64,000 bases of DNA from Streptomyces sp. MJM8645 (GCF_001625365.1 NZ_LJJF01000001.1:2798501-2862500); one strand, 5' to 3'; positions 27,090 through 36,449 are shown, numbered from the stretch's first letter. Notes: generated from the letters alone by a model not told the origin. Numbers and translations are program-made.

Positions 27090-28046
27090 TCAGGCGCGGG
27101 TGAGGCCGGCCACGAGTTCGTCGGCCGCGCCGTACGGGTCCAGTTCGCCCGCCACCACCCGCTCGGCCAGGCCGGCCAGATGGCGGTCCCCGCGCAGGTC
27201 GCCGATCCGGGTGCGCAGTTCGGCCAGCGCGATCGCCTCGATCTCGTCGGAGGCCCGGCGGCGGCGGCGCGCCGCCAGTTCGCCGTGCTCCTCCAGCCAG
27301 GCGCGGTGCTTCTCCAGCGCCTCGACCAGCTCGTCGACGCCCTCGCCGCGGGCGGCGACGGTCTTGACGATCGGCGGGCGCCAGTCCCCCGCCCCGCGGG
27401 CCTCGCCGAGGCCGAGCATGTGGTTGAGCTCGCGCGCGGTGGCGTCGGCGCCGTCCCGGTCGGCCTTGTTGACCACGAAGACGTCGCCGATCTCCAGGAT
27501 CCCGGCCTTGGCGGCCTGGATGCCGTCGCCCATGCCGGGGGCGAGCAGCACCACGGTGGTGTCGGCCTGGGCGGCGATCTCCACCTCGGACTGGCCCACC
27601 CCGACGGTCTCGACCAGGATCACGTCGCAGCCGGCCGCGTCCAGCACCCGCAGGGCCTGCGGGGCCGTCCAGGACAGCCCGCCGAGGTGGCCGCGGGTGG
27701 CCATCGAGCGGATGAACACCTCGGGGTCGGTGGCGTGGTCCTGCATCCGGACCCGGTCGCCGAGCAGCGCGCCGCCGGAGAACGGCGAGGACGGGTCGAC
27801 GGCCAGCACCCCGACCCGCTTGCCGAGCCGCCGGTAGGCGGAGACCAGCGCCGAGGTGGAGGTGGACTTGCCGACCCCGGGCGAGCCGGTCAGGCCCACC
27901 GTGTAGGCCTGCCCGGTGTACGGCGCGAGCGCGGCCATCGCCTCGCGCAGTTGCGGGGCGGCGTTCTCGACCAGCGTGATCAGCCGGGCGACCGCCCGCG
28001 GCCGGCCCGCCCGGGCCTGTTCGACCAGCGTGGCGACATCGATCAT
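27090..28046 (-). CDS. meaB: MeaB-type GTPase chaperone of acyl-CoA mutase
   Basis: 318 residues. Loads and repairs adenosylcobalamin in methylmalonyl-CoA and related mutases. G1 P-loop GSPGVGKST (about residue 53), VLAVDPSSPFSGGALLGDRVRM switch region, ETVGVGQSE (G3 area), NKADRDGAD (G4). Full length for ArgK/MeaB. ATG 28046 is preceded by AGGAG. Upstream neighbour on the same strand is the thiolase gene; IcmA lies 10 kb away and is a plausible client. Confidence 0.93.
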   Translation of the reverse strand: MIDVATLVEQARAGRPRAVARLITLVENAAPQLREAMAALAPYTGQAYTVGLTGSPGVGKSTSTSALVSAYRRLGKRVGVLAVDPSSPFSGGALLGDRVRMQDHATDPEVFIRSMATRGHLGGLSWTAPQALRVLDAAGCDVILVETVGVGQSEVEIAAQADTTVVLLAPGMGDGIQAAKAGILEIGDVFVVNKADRDGADATARELNHMLGLGEARGAGDWRPPIVKTVAARGEGVDELVEALEKHRAWLEEHGELAARRRRRASDEIEAIALAELRTRIGDLRGDRHLAGLAERVVAGELDPYGAADELVAGLTRA

Positions 28047-28064
28047 CGGGAGCTCCTAGCGCGG

Positions 28065-28116
28065 ATGCCTTCGGGGCTGCGGCGCCGCGCGTGGCGGTCC
28101 GCAGCCCCGAAGGCAT
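28065..28116 (-). terminator. 18-bp hairpin between thiolase and meaB
   Basis: ATGCCTTCGGGGCTGCGG (28065-28082) pairs perfectly with 28099-28116. It lies right after the thiolase stop and just before the meaB ribosome binding site, so it could terminate or attenuate. Confidence 0.7.
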
Positions 28117-28125
28117 GTCAGCTGA

Positions 28126-29334
28126 TCAGGCCTTCGGGCTGGCGTCCTTGGGGACGCGCACGATCAGGGCGTCGCCCTGGCCGCCGCCGCCGCACAGCGC
28201 GGCCGCGCCGACCCCGCCGCCGCGCCGCTGGAGCTCCAGCGCCAGGTGCAGCACCACGCGGGCGCCGGACATCCCGATCGGGTGGCCGAGCGCGATCGCG
28301 CCGCCGTTGACGTTGACGATGTCCGAGGAGACGCCCAGGTCCTTGGTCGACTGGTGGGCGACGGCCGCGAACGCCTCGTTGATCTCGATCAGGTCGAGGT
28401 CGGAGACCTCCAGGCCCTCCTTGGCCAGCGCGTGCCTGATCGCGTTGGACGGCTGCGACTGCAGCGAGTTGTCCGGGCCCGCCACGTTGCCGTGCGCGCC
28501 GATCTCGGCGATCCAGCTCAGGCCCAGCTCCTCGGCCTTGGCCTTGCTCATCACGACCACCGCGGCGGCGCCGTCGGAGATCTGCGAGGAGGTGCCGGCC
28601 GTGATCGTGCCGTCCTTGGCGAACGCCGGACGCAGCTTGGCCAGGCCCTCGACGGTGGTGTCCGCGCGGATGCCCTCGTCCTGGCCGAACAGCACCGGCT
28701 CGCCCTTGCGCTGCGGGATCGCGACCGGGGTGATCTCGGCGTCGAAGACGCCGTCGGCCTGCGCCTTGGCGGCCCGCTGGTGGGAGGCCGCGGCGATCTC
28801 GTCCTGCACCTCGCGGGCGATGCCCAGCCGGGTGTTGTGCTTCTCGGTCGACTCGCCCATCGGGATGTTCTCGTAGGCGTCGGTGAGGCCGTCGTGGGCC
28901 ATCGAGTCGAGCATCCCGATCGCGCCGTACTTGTAGCCCTCGCGGGACTTCGGCAGCAGGTGCGGGGCGTTGGTCATCGACTCCTGGCCGCCGGCCACCA
29001 CGACGTCGAACTCGCCGGCCCGGATCAGCTGGTCGGCCAGCGCGATGGCGTCCAGGCCGGAGAGGCAGACCTTGTTGATGGTGAGCGCCGGGACGCTCAT
29101 CGGGATGCCGGCCCGGACGGCGGCCTGGCGGGCCGGGATCTGGCCGGCGCCGGCCTGCAGCACCTGGCCCATGATCACGTACTGGACCTGCTCACCCGTG
29201 ATGCCGGCCCGCTCCAGCGCGGCCTTGATCGCGAAGCCGCCGAGGTCGGCACCGGAGAAGCCCTTGAGGGAACCGAGCAGGCGACCCATCGGGGTCCGCG
29301 CACCGGCAACGATCACAGAGGTGGTGTTGGTCAT
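28126..29334 (-). CDS. Acetyl-CoA acetyltransferase (thiolase)
   Basis: 402 residues. Condenses two acetyl-CoA to acetoacetyl-CoA or cleaves it. Catalytic Cys in [42 protein letters not shown] (His) and C-terminal Cys in [13 protein letters not shown] are all present. Note GGG after the C-terminal Cys, as in thiolase family. ATG 29334 has AAGGGG upstream. With hbd, icmA and the epimerase it supports butyrate/ethylmalonyl-CoA type flux. Confidence 0.94.
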   Translation of the reverse strand: MTNTTSVIVAGARTPMGRLLGSLKGFSGADLGGFAIKAALERAGITGEQVQYVIMGQVLQAGAGQIPARQAAVRAGIPMSVPALTINKVCLSGLDAIALADQLIRAGEFDVVVAGGQESMTNAPHLLPKSREGYKYGAIGMLDSMAHDGLTDAYENIPMGESTEKHNTRLGIAREVQDEIAAASHQRAAKAQADGVFDAEITPVAIPQRKGEPVLFGQDEGIRADTTVEGLAKLRPAFAKDGTITAGTSSQISDGAAAVVVMSKAKAEELGLSWIAEIGAHGNVAGPDNSLQSQPSNAIRHALAKEGLEVSDLDLIEINEAFAAVAHQSTKDLGVSSDIVNVNGGAIALGHPIGMSGARVVLHLALELQRRGGGVGAAALCGGGGQGDALIVRVPKDASPKA

Positions 29335-29392
29335 GGGACGAGCCCCTTCGCACGTCGTGGCCAGGTGAGGATGCGCTCAATGTACTGACCTG

Positions 29393-29406
29393 TTACCCGC
29401 CCGTCA
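29393..29406. promoter_or_regulatory. TetR-type operator motif (site C)
   Basis: TTACCCGCCCGTCA, complement of TGACG-GGCG-GGTAA, matches 8 of 10 defined positions of TTACT-N4-RGTAA. It lies about 60 bp upstream of the thiolase start. Confidence 0.45.
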
Positions 29407-29463
29407 CCGGAGCGACGGTGTGATCGAGCGCACTGGCACCTTCCAGTCAACACCGTGTCAACG

Positions 29464-29532
29464 CGGCCCGGGTGAACCCCGGCGCCCGCCCCGGGTGAGC
29501 CCCCGGCGTGCGGCCCGGGGCAACCCCCGGCG
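29464..29532. repeat. Three GC-rich imperfect tandem repeats
   Basis: Units CGGCCCGGGTGAACCCC(GGCG), CGCCCCGGGTGAGCCCCC(GGCG) and CGGCCCGGGGCAACCCCC(GGCG) begin at 29464, 29487 and 29511, period 23-24 bp. Each unit can fold back on itself (CCCGGG...CCCCGG). Confidence 0.75.
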
Positions 29533-29635
29533 TGTGAGCAGACTCGCACGTCCGGCGCTGGCGCCGGTCAGCAGCGATGCGCTGCACTGGTGCCACCTGG
29601 TTCCCGAGGTACCCAACCCGCCCCCGGAGGTCGCC

Positions 29636-30079
29636 GTGCTGACCCGTATCGACCACATCGGCATCGCCTGCCGCGACCTCGACAAGACGGTCGAGTTCTA
29701 CCGCGCCACCTACGGCTTCGAGGTGTTCCACACCGAGGTCAACGAGGAGCAGGGCGTCCGCGAGGCCATGCTCAAGATCAACGACACCGGCGACGGCGGC
29801 GCCTCCTACCTCCAGCTGCTGGAGCCCACCCGGCCCGACTCGACCGTCGCCAAGTGGCTGGAGAAGAACGGCGAGGGCGTGCACCACATCGCCTTCGGCA
29901 CCGCCGACGTGGACGGCGACGCCGAGGCCGTCCGGGCCAAGGGCGTGCGGGTCCTCTACGACCAGCCCCGGATCGGCTCGATGGGTTCGCGGATCACCTT
30001 CCTGCACCCCAAGGACTGCGGCGGCGTCCTGACCGAGCTGGTCACCTCCGCCGAACCGGGCCCCCACGACGCCCACTGA
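29636..30079 (+). CDS. mce: Methylmalonyl-CoA epimerase
   Basis: 147 residues, VOC (glyoxalase/bleomycin-resistance) fold: MLTRIDHIGIACRDLDKTVEF, YLQLLEPTRPDSTVAKWLEKNGEGVHHIAFG and KDCGGVLTELV, with the metal-binding His/Glu set (H7 in RIDHIGI, Gln/Glu in YLQLLE, H in GVHHIAF, E at the end of GVLTEL). Interconverts R- and S-methylmalonyl-CoA for the mutase. GTG 29636 has CGGAGG 5 bp upstream; upstream in-frame starts are rejected. Single gene followed by a terminator. Confidence 0.92.
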   Translation: MLTRIDHIGIACRDLDKTVEFYRATYGFEVFHTEVNEEQGVREAMLKINDTGDGGASYLQLLEPTRPDSTVAKWLEKNGEGVHHIAFGTADVDGDAEAVRAKGVRVLYDQPRIGSMGSRITFLHPKDCGGVLTELVTSAEPGPHDAH

Positions 30080-30088
30080 CCCCCGCCA

Positions 30089-30114
30089 GGTGCCGCCCAC
30101 GACCGGGCGGCACC
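30089..30114 (+). terminator. mce terminator
   Basis: GGTGCCGCCC (30089-30098) and GGGCGGCACC (30105-30114) form a 10-bp stem directly after the gene. Confidence 0.8.
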
Positions 30115-30131
30115 CCCGAATCACCGGTCAT

Positions 30132-30145
30132 GACCCGTCAGTAAC
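30132..30145. promoter_or_regulatory. TetR-type operator motif (site D)
   Basis: On the minus strand TTACTGACGGGTCA: shares the 12-mer TTACTGACGGGT exactly with site A at 13156. Placed between mce and scy. Confidence 0.45.
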
Positions 30146-30201
30146 CTCGTCCGACAGCCGGAAAACCACCACGCGGCCATTCCCCCGCAGTGCGCTCCCA
30201 C

Positions 30202-30207
30202 TACAAT
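30202..30207 (+). promoter_or_regulatory. Candidate scy -10 element
   Basis: TACAAT, close to TATAAT, in otherwise GC-rich DNA; TTCCCC about 17 bp upstream is a poor -35. Confidence 0.4.
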
Positions 30208-30577
30208 GCCCAGGTGCGCGAAGGCTCCGGGGGACGGAGGCGACGGGCACGGCCGATGACAGGCCCGTCCACCCAGCGGTGGCCGGCCCGTCGCAGGGGA
30301 GTCCACAACGCGGGCACGGCTGAACAGTCGCAACACTGATCTGTCACCATTCTCCACAAGGCAAGAGTTCGCCCAGGAGTCCACCCGGACGGGGGAACGC
30401 GGCATCACCGCGCTTCCACGCCCAGGGCTCCGACGACCGCGGCGGGCGGCCCCGGCTTGACCGGCGGGCCGTCCACCGGCTGCGGATGCAAGGAGCCAGT
30501 CGGACCAGTACCCGGACAACGGGTGCCCTGGACCGGCCGGGTCGAGGACGCGACCAGGAGATGGATGGGACCGCGGA

Positions 30578-33500
30578 GTGCGGGGCAACGACCGCTACGA
30601 GGTTGACGATCACCTCTCCCAGTTCGAGGCCGAGATGGGTCGGACTCGAAAGGAGCGGGACAAGGCAGCCGAGCATGCCGAGGACCTCGCCTACCAGGTG
30701 GAGGTGCTCCGGGCCAAGCTGCACGAATCCCGCCGCATGCTCGCCCAACCGCGCGCCTTCGACGCCGTCTCCGGCCAGGCCGAGCAGATGCTCCGCACTG
30801 CCGAGATGCAGGCCCAGCAGCTGCGCGCCGACGCCGAGCGCCAGCTGCGCGACTCCCAGGCCGCCACCCAGCGGATCATGGCCGAGGCCGCCGAGCGCAC
30901 CGCCCGACTGGAGGCCGAGCTCACCGCCCGCCGCCGCCAGCTGGAGGACGAGCTCACCGAGCTGCGCCGCACCGCCGAGCAGCACGTCAACGGCTGGGCC
31001 GAGCAGACCAGGACCGGCTCCGAGCAGGAGGCCCAGCGCCTGCTCCAGGACGCCCGCGTCGAGGCCGAGCGCATGGTCGCCGCCGCCCGCGCGGAGGCCG
31101 TCGCGCTCTCCGACCAGGCCCGCGCCCAGACCGCCGCCGACGTCGACGCCGCCCGCGGCGAGGCCCAGGCCGCCGCCGAGGCCGCCATCCAGCGGGCCCA
31201 GAGCGACGCCGAGCGCCTGCTGCGCGCCGCCTCCGAGCACGCCCAGCAGGCCGGCGCCCAGGCCGCCGCCGACGTGGACGCCGCCCGCGGCGAGGCCCAG
31301 CAGCAGCTGGCCGCCGCGCACGCCGCCGCCGAGCAGCAGCTCGCCGTCGCGAAGGGCGAGATCGGCCGGCTCAAGGAGCAGGCCTCCGCCGAGCAGATCC
31401 GGGCCGAGCAGCAGCTCGCCCACGCCCAGGCCGAGATAGAGCGGCTGCGTGCCGAGGCGATCGCCGAGGCCGAACGCACCCGCCGCGAGTCCGCCGAGCT
31501 GCGGGCCCAGGCCGAACAGGCCGCCGAACAGCTCCAGGCCGACGCCGAGGCCGCCGCCGAACGCAAGGCCGCCGACGGCGAGGCCGCCAACGAGCAGCGC
31601 TCGCAGACCGCCCGGGCCGAGGTCGCCCGGATGGTCGCCCACGCCACCAAGGAGGCCGAGGCGATCCGCGCCGAGGCCACCACCAGGCAGGCCGAGGCGG
31701 AGGCCGCCAAGGCCGCCGCCGCCGAGGAGAGCGAACGGCTGCGGGCCACCGCCGAATCGGTGGCCGGCGAGCTGCGCGCCGAGGCCGAGGCCGCGATCGC
31801 CGAACTGCGCGCCCAGGCCGACCGGGACGTCGCCGAACTGCGCGCCCACGCCGAGGCCGAGGCCCAGCGGCTGCGCCACGCGGCCGAGGAGGAGGGCCGG
31901 GCGACCGGCGCCAAGGACGCCACCGTCCAGCTCGCCAAGGCCGCCAAGACCGCCGAGGAGATGCTCGGCCAGGCCAACCAGGACGCCGAGACCGCCCGCA
32001 CCGAGGCCGCCACCGAGGCCGAGCGGATCCGCACCGAGGCCGCCGCCGAGGCACAGCGCCTGCGCGAGCAGGCCCAGGCCGCCGTCGAGCAGGCCCAGAA
32101 CGCCGCCCTCGACGACGCCGCCGCGATCCGCGAGCGGATCGAGCAGATGCAGGACGAGGCGGCCCGGCTGCGGGCCGAGGCCGAGGAGCTGCGCGCCCAG
32201 GCCGCCGCCGAGGCCGACCGGGTGCGCGGCGAGGCCCGCCGCCAGGCCGTCGTGCAGATCGAGGAGTCGGCGAAGAACGCCGAGGAACTGCTCACCAGGG
32301 CCAAGGCCGACTCCGACGAGCTGCGCGCGGGCGCCGCCGGGGAGATCGAGCGGCTGCGCGCGCAGGCCCAGGAACAGGCCGCCGAGACCCAGGGCCGGGC
32401 CGAGCAGACCCTCGCCCGGGCCCGTAGCGAGGCCGAGAAGACCACCACCGCCGCCGAGCAGCAGGGCCAGGACGCCCTCGCCGCCGCCAAGGCCGCGGCC
32501 GCCGAGAACCGCGCCGCCGCCGAGCGTGAGACCGCCGAACTCCGCCGGGACGCGACCGAGTTCGACCAGCGGGTCCGGGCCGAGGCGAACGCCGCCGCGA
32601 CCGCCCTCGGCACCGATGCGCAGGCCGAGGCGAACGCCGTCCGGGACGCCGCGGTGGCCGACGCCGAGCGCGTCCGCACCGAGGCCGACGCCGAGGCCGC
32701 CCGTACCCGCAGCGAGGCCGAGGCCGCCGCGAACGCGCTGCGCGAGGAGAGCCGGCGCGAGCACGAAGAGGCCGCCGCCGGGCTGCACCGCGAACGCGAG
32801 GAGACCGCCGAGCAGCTGGCCGCCGCCCAGGCCGCCCACGAGCAGGCCGAGCAGACCGCGACCGAGCTGCGCACCCTCGCCGAACGCGAGAGCACCGAAC
32901 TGCGCGCCCTCGCCGAGCGGGAGAGCGCCGAACAGCGCGAGCTCGCCGACCGCGAGACCACCGAACAGCGCACCGCCGCCGAGGCGTACGCCGCCGACGT
33001 CCGGGCCAAGGCCGAACAGGCCGCCACCGAACTCACCGAACGCACCACCGCCGAGACCGCCGAACAGCGCGAGGCGACCGAACAGCACGTCACCGAACTG
33101 CGCGCCCTCGCCGAACGCGAGACCGCCGAACAGCGCGAGCTCGCCGACCGCGAGACCACCGAACAGCGCACCGCCGCCGAGGCGTACGCCGCCGACGTCC
33201 GGGCCAAGGCCGAACAGGCCGCCACCGAACTCACCGAACGCACCACCGCCGAGACGACCGAACAGCGCGAGGCGACCGAACAGCACGTCGCCGAACTGCG
33301 CGCCCTCGCCGACCGCGAGACCGCCGAACAGCGCGAGGCGACCGAGCAGCACGTCACCGCCCAGCGGGCCGAAGCCGAGGAACTGCTGGAGGGCGCCCGG
33401 AGCGCCGCCGAGCAGCGCCGGGCCGAGGCCGCCCGGGACGCCAAGGCCGTACGGGAGAAGGCCGCCGCCGAGCTGGCGTTCGCCGCCGAGCAGGCCGAGA

Positions 33501-35317
33501 CGGTCCGCGCCGAGGCCGGCCGCGAGCTGTCCGAGGCCCGCGCCACCGCCGACGGCATCCGGGCCGAGGCCACCGCCGTCCTGGAGCAGGCCCGGGTCGA
33601 CGGCGAGGAGCTGGTCACCGCCGCCGGCGTCGAGGGCGCCGCCCTGGTCGAGGCCGCCGAGGAGGAGGCCGCCGAGGTCCGCCAGTCGGTGGCCGGCATG
33701 CACGAGGCCGCCGCCGAGCAGATCGCCGAGCGGAAGGCCGCCGCCGAGCGGGAGGCCACCGAGGTCCGCGACCGGGCCGAGCAGGCCGCCGCCGAACTGC
33801 GCGAGCTGGCCGAGCGCGAGACCGCCGAGCAGCGGGCCCTCGCCGACGCCGAGACCACCGCCCTGCGCGAACTCGCCGACGCCGAGACCACCGCCCTGCG
33901 CGAGCTGACCGACCGCGAGCTGGCCGCCGAACGCGAGGCCCACGAGGCCGAGTTGGGCCATCAGCGCGCCGAGGCCCAGGCCTACGACGAGCACCTGCGG
34001 GCGGAGGCCGACGCCGTGCTGCACGCGGCCCGGGAGGGCGCCGGGCAGCTGCGCGCGGACGCCGAGGCCCAGGCCGTCCGGACGATGGCCGCCGCCGACG
34101 AGCGCTCGGCCGGCCTGGTCGCCGACGCCGAGGAGCTGGCCGCCGCCCTGCGCGCCGAGGCCGAGGAGTACGCGCTCGCCACCCGCACCCTCGCCGACGA
34201 GTACGACGCAGCCGCCCACAGCCGCGCCGACGCGTACGACGCGGAGACCCGGGAGGCCGCCGAGCAGTTCGACAAGGCCACCCGCGAGCAGGCCAACTCC
34301 GTCCTGGAGAAGGCCTTCGCGGATGCCGAGTCACTCGGCGAGGACGCCCAGACCACCGCACTGGCCACCACCGCCGCCGCCGAGGAGCAGGCGGACGCGA
34401 TGGTCGCCGCCGCCCGCAAGGAGGCCGACCGGCTGGTCGCCGCTGGCGAGGCGGCCGGCCAGGCCGAGGTGGAGAAGGGCCGCTCCGACGCCGACACGCT
34501 GCTCGCCGAGGCCCGCCGGGACTCCACCGCGATCCGCGAGCGCGCCGAGGAGTTGCGCGAGCGCACCGACGCCGAGGTGGAGGCGCTGCACGAGCGCGCC
34601 CGCAAGGAGAACGCGGCGGCCATGAAGTCGGCCGGCGAGCGGGTCGACGCGCTGGTGACGGCCGCTCAGGAGCAGCTGACCGAGGCCGAGGAGCAGGCGG
34701 TGGCCACCGTCGCCGAGGCCGAGGACCGGGCGGCGGCCCTGGTCGCGGCCGCCGAGGACCGCGCGGGCGAGCTCACCTCGGAGGCGTCCGCGGAGGCCAG
34801 CAAGGTCCGGATCTCGGCCGTCCGCAAGGCCGAGGGGCTGCTGAAGGAGGCGGAGACCAAGCTCTCCGACTCCACCAGCCGCGCCGAGGCGCTGATCGTC
34901 AAGGCCGAGGCCAAGCTCCAGTCGGCCGAGGCCGAGTCCGAGGAGCGGCTGGAGAACGCCGCCACCGAGGCGGAGAAGCGGCTGCAGGACGCCGACCGCA
35001 GCGCCGACGAGCAGGTCGAGCTGGCGAAGGCGGAGGCCGAACGGCTGCTCGCCGAGGCGCAGGCCGAGGCGAAGCGGGTCACCGACGAGGGCCGGCGCGA
35101 GCTGGACGAGCTGGTGCGGCGGCGCAAGGACATCAACACCGAGATCTCCAGGGTGCAGGACGTGCTGTCCGCACTGGAGGCGTTCGAGGCACCGGCACCG
35201 GTCGCCCAGACCAACGGGGGAAGCAGCACCAAGAAGGACGGGGGTGCCAAGGCGGGTGCCGGAATTGGTTCCCCCCGGTCGGGTGGCAATCGCTCCAAGA
35301 ACGCACCACCCGATTGA
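30578..35317 (+). CDS. scy: Scy, polarisome scaffold coiled-coil protein
   Basis: 1579 residues, predicted to be one very long Ala/Glu/Arg coiled coil, with a short conserved head (DDHLSQFEAEMGRTRKERDKAAEHAEDLAYQVEVLRAKLHESRR) and a Ser/Gly/Lys-rich tail (GGSSTKKDGGAKAGAG). Scy organises tip-growth proteins (DivIVA, FilP) and ParA at hyphal tips. GTG 30578, weak Shine-Dalgarno. It exceeds the S. coelicolor protein (about 1326 residues from memory). Repeats follow an 11-residue (hendecad) rule, e.g. LADAETTALRE twice in a row, and there is an internal exact duplication at 32893-33288. filP follows. Confidence 0.94.
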   Translation: MRGNDRYEVDDHLSQFEAEMGRTRKERDKAAEHAEDLAYQVEVLRAKLHESRRMLAQPRAFDAVSGQAEQMLRTAEMQAQQLRADAERQLRDSQAATQRIMAEAAERTARLEAELTARRRQLEDELTELRRTAEQHVNGWAEQTRTGSEQEAQRLLQDARVEAERMVAAARAEAVALSDQARAQTAADVDAARGEAQAAAEAAIQRAQSDAERLLRAASEHAQQAGAQAAADVDAARGEAQQQLAAAHAAAEQQLAVAKGEIGRLKEQASAEQIRAEQQLAHAQAEIERLRAEAIAEAERTRRESAELRAQAEQAAEQLQADAEAAAERKAADGEAANEQRSQTARAEVARMVAHATKEAEAIRAEATTRQAEAEAAKAAAAEESERLRATAESVAGELRAEAEAAIAELRAQADRDVAELRAHAEAEAQRLRHAAEEEGRATGAKDATVQLAKAAKTAEEMLGQANQDAETARTEAATEAERIRTEAAAEAQRLREQAQAAVEQAQNAALDDAAAIRERIEQMQDEAARLRAEAEELRAQAAAEADRVRGEARRQAVVQIEESAKNAEELLTRAKADSDELRAGAAGEIERLRAQAQEQAAETQGRAEQTLARARSEAEKTTTAAEQQGQDALAAAKAAAAENRAAAERETAELRRDATEFDQRVRAEANAAATALGTDAQAEANAVRDAAVADAERVRTEADAEAARTRSEAEAAANALREESRREHEEAAAGLHREREETAEQLAAAQAAHEQAEQTATELRTLAERESTELRALAERESAEQRELADRETTEQRTAAEAYAADVRAKAEQAATELTERTTAETAEQREATEQHVTELRALAERETAEQRELADRETTEQRTAAEAYAADVRAKAEQAATELTERTTAETTEQREATEQHVAELRALADRETAEQREATEQHVTAQRAEAEELLEGARSAAEQRRAEAARDAKAVREKAAAELAFAAEQAETVRAEAGRELSEARATADGIRAEATAVLEQARVDGEELVTAAGVEGAALVEAAEEEAAEVRQSVAGMHEAAAEQIAERKAAAEREATEVRDRAEQAAAELRELAERETAEQRALADAETTALRELADAETTALRELTDRELAAEREAHEAELGHQRAEAQAYDEHLRAEADAVLHAAREGAGQLRADAEAQAVRTMAAADERSAGLVADAEELAAALRAEAEEYALATRTLADEYDAAAHSRADAYDAETREAAEQFDKATREQANSVLEKAFADAESLGEDAQTTALATTAAAEEQADAMVAAARKEADRLVAAGEAAGQAEVEKGRSDADTLLAEARRDSTAIRERAEELRERTDAEVEALHERARKENAAAMKSAGERVDALVTAAQEQLTEAEEQAVATVAEAEDRAAALVAAAEDRAGELTSEASAEASKVRISAVRKAEGLLKEAETKLSDSTSRAEALIVKAEAKLQSAEAESEERLENAATEAEKRLQDADRSADEQVELAKAEAERLLAEAQAEAKRVTDEGRRELDELVRRRKDINTEISRVQDVLSALEAFEAPAPVAQTNGGSSTKKDGGAKAGAGIGSPRSGGNRSKNAPPD
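32893..33288 (+). repeat. 198-bp tandem duplication inside scy
   Basis: Two copies, 32893-33090 and 33091-33288, nearly identical over 198 bp (66 codons). A third, internally deleted copy starts at 33289. Sixty-six residues are six hendecads, so the coiled-coil register is kept. Copies encode TELRALAER ... ELADRETTEQRTAAEAYAAD and so on. Confidence 0.85.
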
Positions 35318-35424
35318 GCGGACATTGTCCGCGGGACGACGGCATCTCGCCGTCGACACTCCGGTACCGTGTCAGGATTCCCTCAACCACCTCAGCGGTT
35401 TGACGACAGGAAGCCCAGAACCCC

Positions 35425-36354
35425 ATGAGCGACAGTCACTCCCCTCACGGCTTCGACCTGGTGCGCCGTGGGTACGAGCGCGCCCAGGTCGACGAGCGGA
35501 TCACCAAGCTGGTGGCCGACCGTGACAGTGCCCTGACCCGGATCAGCGCGCTCGAGAAGCGCATCGAGGAGCTCCACCTGGAGACCCAGACCGCGCAGGC
35601 GGCGGTCACCGAGGCGGAGCCCTCGTACGCCGGTCTCGGCGCCCGGGTCGAGAAGATCCTGCGACTGGCCGAGGAGGAGGCCAAGGACCTGCGCGACGAG
35701 GCGCACCGCGCCTCCGAGCAGCACCGCGAGCTCGCCGAGGCCGCTGCCCAGCAGGTCCGCACCGAGGCCGAGAACTACGCCAAGGACCGCAAGGCCAAGG
35801 CGGAGGACGAGGGTCTGCGGATCGTCGACAAGGCCAAGAGCGACAGCGCCCAGCTGCGCGCCGAGGCCAACAAGGACGCCCAGAACAAGCGCGAGGAGGC
35901 GGACGCCCTCTTCGAGGAGACCCGCACCAAGGCCGCCCAGGCCGCGCTGGAGTTCGAGACCAACCTGGCCAAGCGCCGCGAGCAGTCCGAGCGTGACCTG
36001 GCCGCCCGTCAGGCCAAGGCCGAGAAGCGCCTGGCCGAGATCGAGCACCGGGCCGAGCAGCTGCGCCTGGAGGCCGAGAAGCTGCGCACCGACGCCGAGC
36101 GCCGCGCCCGCCAGACCGTCGAGACGGCGCAGCGCCAGTCCGAGGACATCGTGGCGGACGCCAACGCCAAGGCCGACCGGATCCGCAGCGAGTCCGAGCG
36201 CGAGCTGGCGGCGCTCACCAACCGCCGCGACAGCATCAACGCCCAGCTGACCAACGTCCGCGAGATGCTGGCGACGCTGACCGGCGCGGCCGTGGCCGCC
36301 GCCTCGCTGCCGGGCGACGACACCATGGGCGTGCCCGCCCAGCAGTCGCGCTGA
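35425..36354 (+). CDS. filP: FilP, intermediate-filament-like coiled-coil protein
   Basis: 309 residues, the length known for FilP. Begins with the conserved head DSHSPHGFDLVRRGYERAQVDERITKL, then a long rod rich in Glu/Ala/Lys (ALEKRIEELHLETQTAQ ... ERRARQTVETAQRQSEDIV), tail AALTNRRDSINAQLTNVREMLATLTGA. Forms a cytoskeletal network behind growing tips. ATG 35425 with AGGAAG upstream. Follows scy at 107 bp; co-transcription possible, ended by hairpins at 36360. Confidence 0.95.
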   Translation: MSDSHSPHGFDLVRRGYERAQVDERITKLVADRDSALTRISALEKRIEELHLETQTAQAAVTEAEPSYAGLGARVEKILRLAEEEAKDLRDEAHRASEQHRELAEAAAQQVRTEAENYAKDRKAKAEDEGLRIVDKAKSDSAQLRAEANKDAQNKREEADALFEETRTKAAQAALEFETNLAKRREQSERDLAARQAKAEKRLAEIEHRAEQLRLEAEKLRTDAERRARQTVETAQRQSEDIVADANAKADRIRSESERELAALTNRRDSINAQLTNVREMLATLTGAAVAAASLPGDDTMGVPAQQSR

Positions 36355-36359
36355 CGCCG

Positions 36360-36449
36360 CCGCCGGGCGCCTGCGCCCGGCGGTACGTGCGCAACGGACG
36401 GCACGTGCGGAACAGCAGACAGGCCCTCACCCACCCGGGTGAGGGCCTG
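36360..36449 (+). terminator. Two tandem terminator hairpins after filP
   Basis: Hairpin one: 11-bp stem CCGCCGGGCGC with loop CT (36360-36383). Hairpin two: 13-bp stem (36420-36432 with 36437-36449), followed by a CGTCTTTCC run. The second also suits the minus-strand gene ending at 36496. Confidence 0.8.

Larger units (their letters stand above)
29335..29635. other. Divergent promoter region thiolase / epimerase
   Basis: Short (about 300 bp) region with two elements: the TetR-type motif at 29393-29406 and the triple GC-rich repeat at 29464-29532. No gene is supported here. Confidence 0.6.
30115..30577. other. scy upstream region with promoter candidate
   Basis: About 460 bp without a gene. 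It contains a TetR-type motif at 30132-30145 and a -10-like TACAAT at 30202-30207, so scy may have a leader of about 370 bases. Confidence 0.55.

Noticed and set aside
30344..34219. 1291-codon open frame antisense to scy
   Set aside because: Gly/Leu-rich repeat product mirrors the repetitive Ala/Glu codon pattern of scy on the other strand; no start site or family match.
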